From NCBI GenBank assembly GCA_021463315.1, contig JAJTXO010000038.1, positions 1 to 15,284 of the forward strand: a DNA stretch of 15,284 bases. Reading direction: 5' to 3'. The notes under the pieces were generated by a model. The model had not been told where the DNA came from. It saw only the letters and a program-made list of their open reading frames with translations, and searched no databases. Shown piece after piece: positions 5,423-15,200 of the stretch. The number at the start of each line of letters is the position of its first letter. Within the stretch, counting starts at the first letter, position 1. The position numbers and the translations under genes were made by a program. The DNA comes from Caldilineales bacterium. GTDB lineage: Bacteria; Chloroflexota; Anaerolineae; JAAEKA01.

Positions 5423-5737
5423 GGCGCGGCTATTCAAGCGCCCGGCCAGCACCGGCCGCTGGGTTCGATACCCGCCGAACTGCCGAATATCCTTATCCTT
5501 CAGCACGCGAAAGATCTCGCAGGGAATTCCGGCCCGTAGATGTCGGCCGGGTCCAGCCTGAACCGTATGTCCGGTTCCGGGATTGGCGAACCACTCGCGC
5601 ACGGTGCGCACGGGGATGACCAGCTTGTCGGCCACGCTCTCGGCGGTGGGCCGGCCCCCGCGGAAGTCGAAGTAGGCTCGTAGAGCTTCAAGTTTCAGCG
5701 CGTCGATCTGGCGCTGGGAGATGAGGTTGCGGTCCAT
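5411..5737 (-). CDS. Small HTH-like hypothetical protein
   Basis: The 108-residue product starts at ATG 5737 with GGGAG nine bases upstream and a consensus-like promoter farther up; an in-frame start at 5773 would sit inside the promoter. Residues about 28-52 (GGRPTAESVADKLVIPVRTVREWF, seen as PTAESVADKL and PVRTVREWF) look like a helix-turn-helix, suggesting DNA binding or regulation. The C-terminal part (CEIFRVLKDKDIRQFGGY) is basic. I do not recognise the family. It is convergent with, and overlaps, the antitoxin gene by 12 bp, and lies directly downstream of mcrC on the same strand, so it could also receive read-through from the defence operon. Confidence 0.6.
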   Translation of the reverse strand: MDRNLISQRQIDALKLEALRAYFDFRGGRPTAESVADKLVIPVRTVREWFANPGTGHTVQAGPGRHLRAGIPCEIFRVLKDKDIRQFGGYRTQRPVLAGRLNSRALNP

Positions 5738-5772
5738 GTGTGTATCTCCCTTCCTGGCCGGTGATTGACCCA

Positions 5773-5802
5773 ATTATAGCACGTCAACCATTCAACAAGC
5801 AA
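5773..5802 (-). promoter_or_regulatory. Promoter of the small HTH-like gene
   Basis: On the minus strand TTGCTT (5802-5797), an 18-bp spacer and a perfect TATAAT (5778-5773) precede the gene. The predicted start near 5766 gives a leader of about 29 nt that contains the GGGAG ribosome site. The gene can thus be expressed independently of the defence operon. No hairpin terminator is seen between mcrC (ends 5865) and this promoter. Confidence 0.6.
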
Positions 5803-5864
5803 TACCTTCGCAGATGCCAACAACAGATAACCAACAACAATCAGGGTACGTGCTCATTATCGAC

Positions 5865-7187
5865 TTACCCTCTCGCTATCGTCGGTACCTCAGCACCGAT
5901 CGCCAGCGCGTGTGCATACTCGCGCGCTGCTCTGTCGCGATCTGCGGTCCATGGCGCCGAAACCAAGTCACTGAGCTTCGACATATTCACCGGGCGGAGC
6001 ACCACCAACGCGCGCCGGCTACTGAGAAGCGGGTCGCGCGCCTCAATCCAGGCCTCAGTGGCAGCCGTGTTCAGGGTTGGATACAGGATGGTGGCCTGGC
6101 CGACCGGTTCCTGGCTGAGCGCGTAGATCACCAACTGGTAAAGCATGTCACGCGGCAGCGGCTGCATCCACAGATCCCGGTACTTGGTATCGAGTATGGC
6201 TACAATCCTGGAGCCGTCGAGGGCCACAAAATCGGGCCGTGGAGAGGGTGCTTTGATTGCTCGGGGTCTGGGATCCAGGACGTACCTCAGCATGTCGCGC
6301 AGCCGATACTCGTCACGGATCGTGTAAACGGGCAGGAAGTCGTGCAGGAAGCGCGAGATCAGTGCCTGGAAGAAACGGTTCATGTCGAACAAAAAGCCGG
6401 GAACGATGACCCCTTCTTCGCTGCCCTCCAGCGCTGTGCCCTGCGATTCCACCAGCAGTTCGACAATAGCCAGCGCTGGATGATATGTCGCTGTCAGACG
6501 GTCACTGTGGCGGCGCACTTGCTGCAAGGTCTCTGCGGTCAAGCGTATGAAAGCCACCTGGTCTCCTAAGCGGGCTGCAAGCTTGCGCAGATGAACACGC
6601 AGTGACAAGTCGTGGGTCAGCTGTGCTGCCAGTTGCAGCCCCGCCAGGAGCACCTGGTTGATTAGCGTATCCTGCAGGCGGGGGTGGTGGATGCAAGGCA
6701 GCGACGACTGCGCCGTGCCGGCTCGTCCCGCCAGTTGCATGAAGTCAATCCTACCCCTGGGGCTAGCCAGCATCTCGTGACGACGTTCGTAGCGGCGATG
6801 GAGGCCGCGGGACAACAATTCCTCCGTCTCGGCTGCCAGCTGGTGGCACAACAGATCATGGAATGCATCAGGCTGGGCGCCCTGCTCTTGCGGCACGAAC
6901 AAATCAAGGTGACGCAAACCATAGGTGTAACGCAACAGGCTGAGCAGCGGCATCCCCTGTAGCTTAGGCTGGATGGAAAGCTGAATCGGGCCTATGCGTA
7001 GACTACCGACGAACGATGTCGTCTCGATACGCAAACCACGACGTAACTCCAGCACGGATAATCTTCCACTTCGCGTCAATGCCTCAGCAAGTTGGCGCGC
7101 CTTGTCGTTGCCCAGCTCTAGGCCCGCCAGCTCAGGCATGGTTTCAGGCGATGCGGCATACCATTCGGTCAGGACGATAGGTTGCAT
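5865..7187 (-). CDS. mcrC: McrC-family nuclease subunit of a modification-dependent restriction system
   Basis: McrC is the endonuclease partner that joins McrB GTPase rings and cuts modified DNA. The 440-residue product has the family's N-terminal beta-rich region (LSVLELRRGLRIETTSFVG, IGPIQLSIQPKL), the helical middle with FLFDMNRFFQALIS (265-278), and a PD-(D/E)xK nuclease core: PRPDFVALDG with D319, then ILDTKYRD with D333 and K335, followed by MLYQLVIYA (348-356). All expected catalytic positions are present, so the nuclease should be active. ATG 7187 starts 5 bp after the mcrB stop, with GGTGAG upstream. Length is somewhat above classical E. coli McrC (about 350 residues) and usual for the wider family. 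It is the last gene of the defence operon. Confidence 0.9.
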   Translation of the reverse strand: MQPIVLTEWYAASPETMPELAGLELGNDKARQLAEALTRSGRLSVLELRRGLRIETTSFVGSLRIGPIQLSIQPKLQGMPLLSLLRYTYGLRHLDLFVPQEQGAQPDAFHDLLCHQLAAETEELLSRGLHRRYERRHEMLASPRGRIDFMQLAGRAGTAQSSLPCIHHPRLQDTLINQVLLAGLQLAAQLTHDLSLRVHLRKLAARLGDQVAFIRLTAETLQQVRRHSDRLTATYHPALAIVELLVESQGTALEGSEEGVIVPGFLFDMNRFFQALISRFLHDFLPVYTIRDEYRLRDMLRYVLDPRPRAIKAPSPRPDFVALDGSRIVAILDTKYRDLWMQPLPRDMLYQLVIYALSQEPVGQATILYPTLNTAATEAWIEARDPLLSSRRALVVLRPVNMSKLSDLVSAPWTADRDRAAREYAHALAIGAEVPTIARG

Positions 7188-7192
7188 ACTGG

Positions 7193-9511
7193 CTACTGCT
7201 CACCTGAGCTTACTGTGTATTCATCGACGTTGGCCTGTTCGGGCACATCAGTCTGTTGGTCGGCATCGGCGGAAGTGGCCGCAATGGTGGTCGTAAGCTC
7301 AGGTGTGGGATCGAGAAGAGCAGCCCGCAGTACTGCCTGACGCGCAGGTTCAAACAACTCGTGCTTGATACGTTGGCTAGTCACATCGACTAAACCTTTC
7401 CCAAGGATCTTTTCCAGTTTTTCATAGTCTTCGTAGCAATACTCCTCGAGGAGCGGTAAGACATCGTCTTGAATGATGCGAGCTAGGTGAGCAAAATCGC
7501 TTACTGGCCTGCCATCGTCCAGCAGATACGCGTGACCGATTTGCAGGTTGCGGGCGTCGCGGCCGATATGGTCGCGAATGCGCTGATTGAGGGCATCCAG
7601 CCACGGTCCCAGAGGAATGCCATCGAGCACAGCAGCGCCCAAGATCGATCTATCAGGCATCAGTTCGACGAAGCCAAAACGACGGCGCAAGGCTGTGTCC
7701 AACAGGGCGATGGACCGGTCGGCCGTGTTCATGGTACCGATGACATACACGTTGTCTGGCACGCTGAAGAGCTCGCCGGAAAGCGGAAAAAGCACGGCCT
7801 GGTTGCGCTTGTCGCGCTCTAGGATGGTCAACAACTCGCCGAAGATGCGAGGGATGTCACCCCGGTTGATCTCGTCGATGATCAAATAGAAGCGCCGGGT
7901 GGGTTGGCCGCGGGCGTCGTCGCACAGTCTCTTGAAAATGCCCGCTCGTCGTTCGAAGGCAAGCTGCCCGTTGGTCAGCGTTGGACGATAGCCTTCGATG
8001 AAGTCTTCGTAGCCGTAGGCTGGATGAAACGTGCTGACACGCACCAGCGGACCGTGATCAGCGCCTTCACTGAGCACCACTGCGCTTTGCTCCGCATTGA
8101 GCTGATCAAAGGCCAGGCCAAACGCAGCGTAGGCCGCCAAATTCAGAGCCGTTCTCCTGGCCCAGTAGGTCTTTCCGGTCCCCGGCGGCCCATACAGGAT
8201 CACCTGGCGCTTCCGCTCAAGCACGGCCTGTATGCGTCCTGGGATGCCGGCGAGTTCGGGCGCCTCGGGAACCGATTCCGGTTGGCGCTCAGGTGTGACT
8301 GTTTCCTTGGGCGGCGGAAGTTGAGGATAGAGCGCATGCCGCTCGACCTCGACCAGGTTAGCGAATGCTTTCATCTCGTGCAGCGTTGTGTCCAGCCCCT
8401 CTGGTTGCGGAGCTGTCCACTCTTCCAGCGAGAGCCATCCCAACGGGCGCCGGTGCGGACAATCGGAGCCAGGATGGTAGGTGTATGGCCCGCTCACCCT
8501 GCCGATCCCAAGCACGGTGGCGCCGTCGGAGGCAACGATCAAGTCGCCTTTGCCAACAGCCGCAACGAAGTTGAAGACCTCCTGTGTGACCTTACCAGCC
8601 GCCTGGCCCGAGTAATGCTTTTCCACCAGCCTCCGAACCCGATCCTTGCCTTCTCGATTGCGCTCGATGGCCGACAGATCGCCCAGATCTGGCCAGCCAA
8701 TCGCTGCAGATGCGCTATCTTGCATCATCTCCCATCGATTGTGAGACGCGTCTGTGCTGCCGATCTCTACGCGCCAATAGCTGTGTGGCGTTGGGTTGAG
8801 CTCATTGAGGATTTTGGTCAAGTTGCTGATCGAAGAGCCCAACTCAGCGGCGATGGCCATGAAGCGTCCCGCACACACAAATCGCCCATCCACCGATGGT
8901 GGGATTTGGAGCAACTTGATCAAGTGAAAACGCTGGTAGGTGAGATTGTGGTAATCGTCGAGCTTGTCCGGGCAGAGGAGGCTGAAGTATTTGTGGCCCC
9001 ATGCAGTGTTGCTCACATCGGGGGCCAGCCGATCCAGATCGCTCTGCAAGCGAGCATATTGGGCATCGTCGCCTCCTGGGGGCATCTTCTCGAGCAATTC
9101 AACGCCAGCCAGTAGCTGATCACGGTTGCGGCGGGCAATTCCGATGGCATCCTGCACCGGAACTTCCTTCTGTGACGTTGGATGGCCTTTCATCCATGCG
9201 CCAGTCTCGGCGCGGCGGTAGATGCCGAACTTGAGCGCGCTGCCGCCGGCAATGCTCCCGAACTGGAGGGTGGGAAACTCGTCGTCATTCTTGAACTCCA
9301 GCCAATAGACCAGGCTGTCGCGATTGCCGTGTTCATGCATCGCCGTCAGCAGCGCCTCGCCGCCGAGGTTACGCAGCACTTCAGGCCCAAAGCGCCGGCG
9401 GAAGGTGTCGTAGTAGCCCTGAAGCTTTGCTGTGGACAGCAGCTCGCCGCTGGCCAAACGCTGTTCATGGTGTTCTCGCAATCTGGCTGCGACTTTCTCG
9501 TCAAGAATCAT
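7193..9511 (-). CDS. mcrB: McrB-family AAA+ GTPase with probable modified-base reader domain
   Basis: The 772-residue protein is the motor and sensor of an McrBC-type system. The N-terminal ~290 residues are of the kind found in many non-E. coli McrB homologues. Residues about 300-365 (VGKGDLIVASDGATVLGIG, VSGPYTYHP, PHRRPLGW) resemble a PUA/EVE-like module, a fold known to bind modified bases. The AAA+ domain carries Walker A GPPGTGKT (441-448), Walker B FYLIIDEINR (541-550), the McrB signature MNTADRS (594-600) linked with GTP use, and the arginine-rich ALRRRFGF (607-614). The acidic tail (DADQQTDVPEQANVDEY) looks disordered. ATG 9511 has AGGGAG upstream. It begins 45 bp after drmC and ends 5 bp before mcrC. 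Confidence 0.92.
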   Translation of the reverse strand: MILDEKVAARLREHHEQRLASGELLSTAKLQGYYDTFRRRFGPEVLRNLGGEALLTAMHEHGNRDSLVYWLEFKNDDEFPTLQFGSIAGGSALKFGIYRRAETGAWMKGHPTSQKEVPVQDAIGIARRNRDQLLAGVELLEKMPPGGDDAQYARLQSDLDRLAPDVSNTAWGHKYFSLLCPDKLDDYHNLTYQRFHLIKLLQIPPSVDGRFVCAGRFMAIAAELGSSISNLTKILNELNPTPHSYWRVEIGSTDASHNRWEMMQDSASAAIGWPDLGDLSAIERNREGKDRVRRLVEKHYSGQAAGKVTQEVFNFVAAVGKGDLIVASDGATVLGIGRVSGPYTYHPGSDCPHRRPLGWLSLEEWTAPQPEGLDTTLHEMKAFANLVEVERHALYPQLPPPKETVTPERQPESVPEAPELAGIPGRIQAVLERKRQVILYGPPGTGKTYWARRTALNLAAYAAFGLAFDQLNAEQSAVVLSEGADHGPLVRVSTFHPAYGYEDFIEGYRPTLTNGQLAFERRAGIFKRLCDDARGQPTRRFYLIIDEINRGDIPRIFGELLTILERDKRNQAVLFPLSGELFSVPDNVYVIGTMNTADRSIALLDTALRRRFGFVELMPDRSILGAAVLDGIPLGPWLDALNQRIRDHIGRDARNLQIGHAYLLDDGRPVSDFAHLARIIQDDVLPLLEEYCYEDYEKLEKILGKGLVDVTSQRIKHELFEPARQAVLRAALLDPTPELTTTIAATSADADQQTDVPEQANVDEYTVSSGEQ

Positions 9512-9556
9512 GCTGCTTGCTCCCTAGTATGGAATAAGTTCCGTTGAAGATTGACT

Positions 9557-10381
9557 TCAACCATCTTGCTCTTGGTACTGAATACGACGCAACGTCCCGG
9601 CCGCCATCAGCCGCCCAAAGTGATCGACCACCCGTCCAGGCAATTCGCCGCCCTGGATCAGCACGCCCAGTTCCATGTTGAGCGCCAAGGCATAGCCGGT
9701 CAGGTTGGCGCTGGAGATGAAGAGCAGCTTGTCGTCGGCGACGGCGCACTTGGCGTGGAGCGACGCTGGCTTGCCGCCGGGGCCTACCGGCCGCTGGTCG
9801 AGCGGCCAGATGTACAACTGCGCCAACCGGCCCACGTCGCTGCCCAGCACGCGGATGGTGTCATAAGCCAGGCGCTGGCCGCCCGGCTCGGGCGCCTCCA
9901 GGCAGATGCGCAGCCGCACCCCCCGCCGGCCGGCAGCGATCAACGTCTGGACGACGTCTTCGATCTGGTAGACGGCGAAGCTGACCACCAGCAGGTCGCG
10001 CTGGGCAGCGTCGATGACCTGCAACAAGGCCTGGTCGGTGCGGCGCATGGGGATGCTGGGAGTGTCGGGTCCCGTCCACACCAGCTCCATTGTCTGCTCG
10101 CGACGAGTGCGCTCGGCCGCCGCGGCCGCAGCCAGCAGGGCCAACGCCACGCTCTCCGACGCAACGTGCGGTGCGCCGTGTTGCCAGCTGGCCAGGAACT
10201 CGTCGATCAAGTTGCGAAACCTGGGCTGCGGGACGCCGGCCAGCATCCGCAGCCGGACCTGGGGCCAGGGTTCCGCGCCGTGGGATGCCAGCGCAGCCGC
10301 CATGTCGCGTATGACGCTGGCAGAGAGCTCGGCCGCCAAACGAACTGCCTCGGCGGCGATGGTGTCATGTCCGGTCGGCAT
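9557..10381 (-). CDS. drmC: DISARM protein DrmC, phospholipase-D-like
   Basis: DrmC belongs to the DISARM antiphage core, although it has been reported as dispensable for some DISARM functions. The 274-residue product has a helical N-terminal part (1-100) and one PLD-type domain. The HKD motif is LHAKCAVADDKLLFISSANLTG, seen as H209, K211 and D216 followed by S-x-x-N (S223-S224, N226). Only a single HKD motif is present, so a dimer would be needed to build a full active site, as in Nuc-like PLDs. The start ATG shares one base with the drmB stop (TGATG), a mark of translational coupling. Place and length fit DrmC well; a stand-alone PLD nuclease is the alternative. Confidence 0.85.
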   Translation of the reverse strand: MPTGHDTIAAEAVRLAAELSASVIRDMAAALASHGAEPWPQVRLRMLAGVPQPRFRNLIDEFLASWQHGAPHVASESVALALLAAAAAAERTRREQTMELVWTGPDTPSIPMRRTDQALLQVIDAAQRDLLVVSFAVYQIEDVVQTLIAAGRRGVRLRICLEAPEPGGQRLAYDTIRVLGSDVGRLAQLYIWPLDQRPVGPGGKPASLHAKCAVADDKLLFISSANLTGYALALNMELGVLIQGGELPGRVVDHFGRLMAAGTLRRIQYQEQDG

Positions 10382-12252
10382 CAGGCAGCCACCTCGAAGA
10401 AGGCCAACTCATCCCGCTCCACCGTGCGCACCAACACCGAGCGGTCCAGGTAGCGGTTGCCGCTTTCGCAGGAGGTCTCAGGCGCGAAGAGGCAGGCGTG
10501 GCAAGCTGCGGCGTGCAAGGTGATGCCGCGCAGGCTGGGCTCGTGCTCGGCGCACAGCGGGTCGGAGGCACACAGTTGGGCATCGCGCAAGGCTGCCAGC
10601 AGGTGGCGACGCAGCTCGTCCGGCTCGCCGAGGCTAACCAAGCCGCCCAGCGTCCCCTCGCTGTCGGGCGCGGCGGTGTAGAGCAACACGCCGGCCATGG
10701 GCGGCCCGTCGCCGGCTCCCGGGTTGCGGGAGTAGATGCGCTCGCGCAGGCTGGCCGCGGTATAGCCGCACTCCAGCACCAACTGGCGCATCAGTGCGTG
10801 GGCCAGGGAGTGGATCAGCACGAAGCGCAGGCCAGGGAAGTGAGCCTCCGGATTGGGAATGAAGCGCGCCTTGCGCCAGGCCAGGTGAGAGCTGCTGAAG
10901 GCCTCGTCCCAGATCTGGATCGACCGCTGGCCCAGCCAGGCTTGCAGGGCATCCTCCCGAAACTGCAAAAAGATGCCCTCGCCACGCACCTCGGCCGCCG
11001 GAACCCAGACCGGCTTGCTGCGGCTGATGGGCATGCGCCGCGCGGCGGCCGTCGGGTCGTCGCCCCACTCGCCGGGCGCGTCCAGACGGGTGAAGCCAAG
11101 CATGGCCCGCACCTCGCGCATGCGCTCCACCAGCACCACCCGCTCCAGGAGCCCCTCGAAGCCGGCCGGCACCGGCACTACGCGCAGACGCAGGTCAGGG
11201 CTATCGACGTGGGCTTCGGGATGGCTGAACAGCTCCCATTCGGGCTGCTTGAGGTCCAGCGTGCCGCTCTCTTCCTCGCCAGCGGCGATCTGCTGCTGGC
11301 GCCGCTCGACGGCCTGCCAGATCTCCAGGCTGCTGTAGCCGTAGAACTCGCTCAGCATACCGAAACCGCGGAGAAGATCGACGTTTTGCAGGTTCTGCGC
11401 CTGCTTGAGTGTGGCCCAGTGGCTCTCCACCAATTGATCCAGGCGGGTGGATGCGGTGGGGATGGCCAGGGTGGTGAGCACGTCGGGGAACCAGAGGTTG
11501 GAGGAACCCAGCAAGATGGCCTTGGCCTGCTCGGCGCAAGGATCCTCGTCGAAATCGCGCAGGTGGGGGCGCCGGCCGCGGCACAGGGGCATAGTGGCCT
11601 TGCCGGCTTCACCAAAGGCCTCGGACATGCGGCGGCGTGCCCCGCAGGTCTCGCAGCGCACTTCCAGATCGCGCGCCTCACCGGCCAGACCATACTCGAT
11701 CAGGCGCAGCATTGTCCGGCAGTCGGTGGGGCCGCGGTGTGCGAAGCTGACCCACGGGAAATCGTCCAGGTGACCGTTGCGGCAGGCGACCAGGAAACGC
11801 GCCGGCACAGCCAGCGGCTTGTTGGCCTTGTTGCAGTTGACGTGGATGTAGCGGGTGCGCTCCGGGTGATAGGGGTCGTCCTTGCGCTCGAACAGCCCGC
11901 TGCTCAACGGCGCCAGAAGTTGGCAGCGCGGGCAGAGCAGCCAGCGGGGGAAGGTGGCCACGGGTACGCCAATGCGCGCAGCCTCGCCGAAGGGATCGAA
12001 CGAACCGCCGATTTCAGGCATCACGGGCGGTGAGAGCAGCTTCTGCACCTGCGGCCCCAGCCGTTGGCGCACGGCCAACAGCAGCCGCTCCTCGACGATC
12101 TCGCGCGCCACGCCAGGGTCGGGCCGCCAGTCGTCCAACCCCATGACCAGGGCCGAAATGGCCGGCAGATCGACGATAGCGCCGACGCCGTAGGTGAACA
12201 TCAGTTGGGTCGGGCGCAGCTCGCCCACTTTGGTCCGTTGTGGCGCAGTCAT
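10381..12252 (-). CDS. drmB: DISARM protein DrmB, DUF1998-containing
   Basis: DrmB (623 residues) partners the DrmA helicase; the two form the DNA-binding complex of DISARM. The N-terminus has RPTQLMFTYGVGAIVDLP, a stretch typical of DrmB. Several Cys pairs suggest structural zinc sites: CPRC (107-110), C140 and C157 near RNGHLDDF, and CETC (200-203). The C-terminal DUF1998 region contains RFVLIHSLAHALMRQL (476-491), the GVLLYTAAPDSEGTLGGL core (521-538), and a four/five-Cys cluster CASDPLC ... CHAC ... C (561-595) ending SGNRYLDRSVL. No break is seen. The start ATG overlaps the drmA stop as ATGA, so expression is coupled to drmA. Confidence 0.92.
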   Translation of the reverse strand: MTAPQRTKVGELRPTQLMFTYGVGAIVDLPAISALVMGLDDWRPDPGVAREIVEERLLLAVRQRLGPQVQKLLSPPVMPEIGGSFDPFGEAARIGVPVATFPRWLLCPRCQLLAPLSSGLFERKDDPYHPERTRYIHVNCNKANKPLAVPARFLVACRNGHLDDFPWVSFAHRGPTDCRTMLRLIEYGLAGEARDLEVRCETCGARRRMSEAFGEAGKATMPLCRGRRPHLRDFDEDPCAEQAKAILLGSSNLWFPDVLTTLAIPTASTRLDQLVESHWATLKQAQNLQNVDLLRGFGMLSEFYGYSSLEIWQAVERRQQQIAAGEEESGTLDLKQPEWELFSHPEAHVDSPDLRLRVVPVPAGFEGLLERVVLVERMREVRAMLGFTRLDAPGEWGDDPTAAARRMPISRSKPVWVPAAEVRGEGIFLQFREDALQAWLGQRSIQIWDEAFSSSHLAWRKARFIPNPEAHFPGLRFVLIHSLAHALMRQLVLECGYTAASLRERIYSRNPGAGDGPPMAGVLLYTAAPDSEGTLGGLVSLGEPDELRRHLLAALRDAQLCASDPLCAEHEPSLRGITLHAAACHACLFAPETSCESGNRYLDRSVLVRTVERDELAFFEVAA

Positions 12253-15200
12253 TGCTCCACCTCCTCAGCGGGCGCTATCCCCGGACTGGGTGACGCCGCT
12301 GTCTCACCTTGCCAGGCGCGGCACTCGTCGCGCTCCATGCCGTAGTCGTCCAGGATCAAGTTGACTGTGGGCTCCACGTCGCGCAGGGAGTTGAGGCAGG
12401 TGAAGGTCTGCCAGGGCCCGTCCCCCGGCGCCTGCAACAAGCCCAGGGTAGCGCCGTCGAGCTGGGTCTGATAGCCCAGCCGCGCGCCAACGCCGGCCGA
12501 TGCCTGCGCCTGCCATTTGTCCAAGCGCTTGGCCAACGCTGCGCGTACAAACGCCTCAGTGTCGTTGCCTTCGAGCTGGCTTGCACGCCAGGCGATCTGC
12601 TCCACTGCGGCCTGCACCAGCGGGTCATGGCGGTTGAAGCGACCCGCGGCCGCGTTGTCGTTGTAGCACAGGTTTTGCAGCCGCACCAGACTGGCCAGCA
12701 CCGCGCTCAGGCCACGGTTGATCGCGCCAGCCGAGAAGGGGGTCACCGACAGCGCCTCGATGTTCTGATAGAAGGTGGCGTGGTAGTGGCCGAAGCGCTC
12801 GTAGTGGCTGATGTCGCGCGGCCGGGTCCAGTTGTACACCGCGCAGACCAGGCCGGGGAAATGGCGGCCGACACGGCTGCTGGCCTGGATGTACTCGGCG
12901 GTGGTCTTGGGCTGGCCGGCGACGACCATCAGCCCCAGCCGGCTGACGTCTACGCCCACCGAGACCATATTGGTGGCCAGCAGCACGTCGATGGGGAAGC
13001 GCGCGCTGTCCTCGCCCTTGCTCTGGCGGCGCGCGGCCTCGGCGGCTGGGTCGAAGGGAGTTTCCAGGCGGTCGAGGATGGCCGGGATGTCGGCCGCACT
13101 GAGGCGCGAGGTCAGCTCCTTGACCGCGTAGGGGCTGAGGAGGCGGCGGGCCAGGCCGCGGCGGTCCATACGGTGCAGGCGGGCGCTGATGCTGTCGTCC
13201 ACGGCTCGGCGCATGCCGCCCAGATCGCGCAGTGCGTTGAAATAGCCCACCAGCGTCATCCAGGGGTCGGCGTCGCGGCCATATTCCTGGTAGAGCTTCT
13301 GCGCCGCGGCGAGGTAGGCAGTGTAGGTGCGGATCAGGGCGGTCTTGTGGCGCACGCCGGGCGCGTAGATGCCCAGGTAGCGCCGGCCGGGATGGGCCTG
13401 GCTGGGCGGCGCCTGGTGGGCGAAGAAGTTATCCCCTGCGTCCAGGCCCGGCGGCGGGAAGATCTCGACCTGGCGCAGGAAAAGGCTGTGCACCTGGCCG
13501 GCGGCGCGGCGCACCGTGGCCGTGGATGCGATGACCTTGGGCCGCACCTGCACGCCGTCCACCTGCCAAGAGGCCAGTTGATCCACCGCGGTCTCGTACA
13601 GCCCGACCAGCGTGCCCAGCGGCCCGCTGATCAGGTGCAGCTCGTCCTGGATGACCAGGTCGGGCGGACGCAGCCGCTGGGCCGGCAACGTGCGCGCCTG
13701 GGGCAGCCCCAGGCTGGCCTTGGCTGGATGCGTGTCCGTGTCCTGGACTTCAGGCGAGCGGTAGCCGTGGCGCTCGCAGTAGCCGTCCACCTGGCCGAAG
13801 AGCATGGCGGTGCGGCCGTTCCAGGGCATCTGGGCGAACTTGTCCACGGTGGCGATCAGCAGGGTGGGCAGGCGGCGGTAGATCTCCTCGTCCACCACCA
13901 GCGCCGGGATGCCCTCGCTGGGGCTGCGCCGCTTGCTGAACTCGCACTGGCCCAGCGGATCGCCGCAGTAGATGACCGTCCGTCCGGCGCCGTGCTCGAA
14001 CCTGGTCACCTCGATATGCTGGCCGGGGTTGATCGGAGCGCCGCACCAGGGGCAGTTCGTAAGCTGGTAGGGCGTACCGCCGGAGAAATGGCCGCTGTGG
14101 CGCAGTTGCTTGACCGCCTCGGCCGCGTCCTTGGTCCAATTGGGGGTGCTGCGCTGGCCCACCCAAAGACCCAGGCGGAAAGGCTCGTCACCCCACAGCG
14201 CCGGCTGGCTGCGGCGGATGTGTTCGCAGGCACAGATGAGGGCGGCGGCGCGCTGGAACTGCTGCAAGGTCAGCAGGCGCAGGGTGTAGCGCATCAGAAC
14301 GGCCACGCCGGCATGGCCGGAGCGGCCGCCCATCTCTCCTTGCAGGCGGCGGATGGCCATGGCAAAGGCGGCCACGCCCAGATAGGCCTCGGTCTTGCCG
14401 CCGCCGGTGGGGAACCAAAGGAGGTCGGCGAGGGCGTGGTCGGAGGAAGCGGGGAGCGGGGAGCGGTCGGAGAGGGTGCGCTCGGGGTGGGTGGGGGTAG
14501 CAAGGGCGGGGAGGTTGAGTAATAAGAAGGCAAGCTGGAAAGTACGCCAGGAGCGGTTGGCAGGCTGGTCGATGGTCTCCCGGTCGGCCGGCTGGCCCTG
14601 GCGCACGCGCGCAGCGGCCACAGTGTGGGTGCGCTGCAAGGCCATGGCCTGGTTGGCGAAGCGGAAAGCCTCGGCGGCCTGCGGGTCGGCGTCCAGCAGG
14701 GCGATGCCGGCCTCGATGCGGGCCAGGGTGCGACGGGCCTGAGCCAGGGCAGCCTGGGCGACGTCGCGGTAGGGGGTGAGGGAGGGATCGGCGGAAGGGA
14801 ACTCAGAGGAACTCGGAGGAACTGGAGAGAATCCGGCAGAAGCTGGCGGGATGAGAGCGGACTGATGGCTGATCCAGGTGGCGTAGGCGGCGGACAAGGG
14901 CGCGAGGTGGGCGGCAAAATGGCCATCCGGGACCTGGCTGAGGGTCTGCATGTCCAGGGTCAGACCGGGCACGTCGCGGGGGAGGGTCTGGCCCAGCTCG
15001 TAGGTGGGCGCAACGACGGTGCGCAGGCGGACGGCGCGGTTCCAGGCGTCTGGGGCTAGGTCGGCCTCCACCGCGACGCCGTGGCCCACGGCGAACTCAA
15101 CCTGGCGGCGGTAGCGCATGGCCATGGCCTGCTGCTCCGGGTCGGGGTCGGCCTGAGGCAGGGGGCGGCGCTGGAAGATGGCCGCGCTGTCGGGCGCTTC

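Noticed and set aside
7904..9115. Plus-strand open frame (403 codons) opposite mcrB
   Set aside because: Covered by the McrB AAA+ gene with intact Walker motifs; no domain or start signal on the plus strand.
10498..12033. Plus-strand open frame (511 codons) opposite drmB
   Set aside because: Antisense shadow; repetitive Gly/Ala/Gln/His composition and no ribosome site, while drmB has recognisable Cys clusters and DUF1998 features.
12309..14522. Long plus-strand open frame (737 codons) opposite drmA
   Set aside because: Antisense shadow of a GC-rich gene; its product is low-complexity Gly/Ala/Gln/Arg/Val sequence without motifs, while the minus strand encodes a clear helicase.
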